Shown here: piece by piece, positions 62,869 through 64,000 of the stretch
Layout of the letters: each line of letters starts with the position of its first letter
Position numbering within the stretch: position 1 is the stretch's first letter
Assembly: GCF_000617845.2 (NCBI RefSeq)
Contig: NZ_DF820425.1
Location: 255,690 to 319,689 of the forward strand
Reading direction: 5' to 3'
Length of the DNA stretch: 64,000 nt
Source: Bradyrhizobium sp. DOA9
GTDB taxonomy: Bacteria > Pseudomonadota > Alphaproteobacteria > Rhizobiales > Xanthobacteraceae
Notes under the pieces: model-generated
The model's database searches: none
Told to the model about the DNA's origin: nothing
What the model saw: only the letters and a program-made list of their open reading frames with translations
Position numbers and translations under genes: made by a program

Positions 62869-64000
62869 ATGAGCCTGCGTACCCGGTTACTGATCCTCGT
62901 CATCGCGGCCATGCTCGTACCGGCTAGTCTGGTCGGGCTGCGCTTCGTGCAGAACCGGACGAGCGAAATCGACGCGGCGCTGGCCAATCTCGCCGCATCC
63001 GCCGACGACATCGCGAGCGATCTCGGCGAGAAGATCCAGGGGACTGCCCAGCTTCATTACGGGCTCGCCCGTGCCCGCGACCTCGACACGCGCGACAAGG
63101 CGGCATGCTCGGCGTTTCTGTCGGATGTCCGCGAGGAGTATCCGCAGTTCACGGGTATCCTGACGATCGATCCCGACGGCCGGCTGTTCTGTGACTCGCT
63201 GCGAACCAACCGCACGCTTGACCTGAACGACCGCGGCTATTTCAGAGAGGTCAAAAATCTTCACGGCGTCGTCGCGCTGGAGCCGGTGTTCGGCCGCCTC
63301 ACCGGACTGTCGGTGCTGCAGATCGCCTATCCGGTGCGATCGGAAACGGGAGCGCTGAAATTCGTGCTGCTGGCGTCCTTCAACCTGAACAAATTTGCGG
63401 AGTTTCACCACAAGCGGCTGCTCGCCGAGAAGGACATCCTGTTCGTCGACGCCAGAGGCACGGTCCTGGCCGCCCCCAAGGATGGCGGCTGGAGCGTACC
63501 CGTCGGCGGATCCATTGCGGGCTCCGACCTGTTCCGCTTCGCATCAGGGCCCGACGGCGAGCCCTTTCGGGAGATCACCGATCGCGGCGGCCGCACACAG
63601 ATCTGGGGCGTTGCCCGCTCGCCCGCGATCCGCAAGGCCGGACTCACCATTTTGGTGGGGCGGTCCAAGGACGGATTGGTCGCGGCGGCGAACCGCCGGC
63701 TCTACGAGGATATGGCTATCCTGGCCGTGGCCTCGCTGCTGCTCCTCGCCGGCCTCTGGATCCTCACGACCGTGAGTATCGGACGTCAGGTCGGACGGCT
63801 CGCCGCCATGGCGAAGTGCCTCGGGCGCGGCGATCTCAGCGCGCGCATTGCGGAGCCTCACCCGGGCGGCGAACTCGGCGGATTGATGAGGTTGCTCAAC
63901 AGCACGGCCGAATCGCTCGAGCAGCAGCGCGCAGCCATCGCCGATCTCAGCCACAAGCTCAGCCAGTCCCAGAAGATGGAAGCCATGGGCCAGCTCACCG
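62869..64000 (+). CDS. Sensor histidine kinase (partial, C-terminus outside window)
   Basis: 377 codons are visible. TM1 lies at about 8-24 (LLILVIAAMLVPASLVGLRF). A periplasmic dCache-like sensor at about 30-280 has FTGILTIDPDGRLFCDSLR, LNDRGYFREVKNLHGVVALE and DILFVDARGTVLAAP. TM2 (LAVASLLLLAGLWIL) precedes HAMP and a coiled coil ending QSQKMEAMGQLT, the start of the HisKA dimerisation helix. The phospho-acceptor His and ATPase lie beyond the edge. Probably a hybrid or cytoplasmic-output kinase of the QKMEAMGQLTGG type. Confidence 0.9.
   Translation, partial: MSLRTRLLILVIAAMLVPASLVGLRFVQNRTSEIDAALANLAASADDIASDLGEKIQGTAQLHYGLARARDLDTRDKAACSAFLSDVREEYPQFTGILTIDPDGRLFCDSLRTNRTLDLNDRGYFREVKNLHGVVALEPVFGRLTGLSVLQIAYPVRSETGALKFVLLASFNLNKFAEFHHKRLLAEKDILFVDARGTVLAAPKDGGWSVPVGGSIAGSDLFRFASGPDGEPFREITDRGGRTQIWGVARSPAIRKAGLTILVGRSKDGLVAAANRRLYEDMAILAVASLLLLAGLWILTTVSIGRQVGRLAAMAKCLGRGDLSARIAEPHPGGELGGLMRLLNSTAESLEQQRAAIADLSHKLSQSQKMEAMGQLT

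Overview
The window is a chromosomal segment of a GC-rich alphaproteobacterium. The best fit is Bradyrhizobium or a close relative (Nitrobacteraceae). This is inferred from the gene repertoire (rluD-rpoH, dnaG-rpoD, many GC-rich catabolic genes, SEC-C proteins) and from short palindromic repeats I associate with that genus: GTAGGGTGGGCAAAG-type, TCATTGCGAGCGCAGCG-type and AGCATGATC-type elements. No database could be consulted, so names rest on motifs and recalled family sequences.

Layout. 1-1.2 kb: 5' part of tex, cut by the window edge. 1.2-2.5 kb: a repeat-rich gap. 2.5-5.2 kb: ring-opening amidohydrolase (cyanuric acid hydrolase/barbiturase family) plus an amidase. 5.2-7.9 kb: SEC-C/DUF1186 protein, a small conserved protein, a double-hotdog thioesterase and a membrane protein. 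7.9-11.2 kb: a three-gene minus-strand unit of tyrosinase, Lys-tailed HEAT-like protein and HEAT-SCO1-like protein. 11.3-14.8 kb: poxB, then the D-galactonate enzymes dgoA and dgoK. 15-16.7 kb: luciferase-like monooxygenase with flavin reductase. 16.9-23.8 kb: sigma-54 activator, a single-chain acyl-CoA carboxylase and an acyl-CoA synthetase. 24-28.8 kb: racemase-like protein, chemoreceptor, two small Cys-containing proteins, TetR and tautomerase. 28.8-32.2 kb: metallo-amidohydrolase, CobW GTPase and DUF1989 protein. 32.6-36.3 kb: PcfJ-like protein, a gene fragment, lipoprotein hydrolase, YbaK-like deacylase and CBS protein. 36.7-41.1 kb: NERD-helicase, an unrecognised 475-residue protein, a SEC-C/DUF1841 protein and tRNA-Glu(CTC). 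41.2-50.2 kb: rluD, rpoH, cell-wall and c-di-GMP genes, a 22-residue Lys/Ala protein, LysE exporter, response regulator, SDR, lytic transglycosylase and small proteins. 50.7-53.4 kb: a DUF393 pseudogene followed by a visibly AT-richer pair, DUF5131 (three-Cys motif) and TcmP. 53.4-58 kb: rpoD and dnaG. 58-64 kb: chlorite-dismutase-family protein, gamma-glutamylcyclotransferase-like protein, N-formylglutamate amidohydrolase-like protein, LysE exporter, ArsR-SRPBCC pair, DUF2189 membrane protein and a sensor kinase cut by the window end.

The strongest candidates for unusual biology are these. The DUF5131-TcmP pair sits as a foreign-looking insert beside a decayed gene. The tyrosinase unit is linked to a SCO-like (copper-chaperone fold) protein. 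The DnaG primase has lost every zinc-ribbon ligand and carries an RG-rich linker. The racemase-family protein lacks both catalytic cysteines. The ArsR promoter has its operator-like palindrome in the spacer and predicts a leaderless mRNA. The NERD-helicase neighbourhood lies next to tRNA-Glu.
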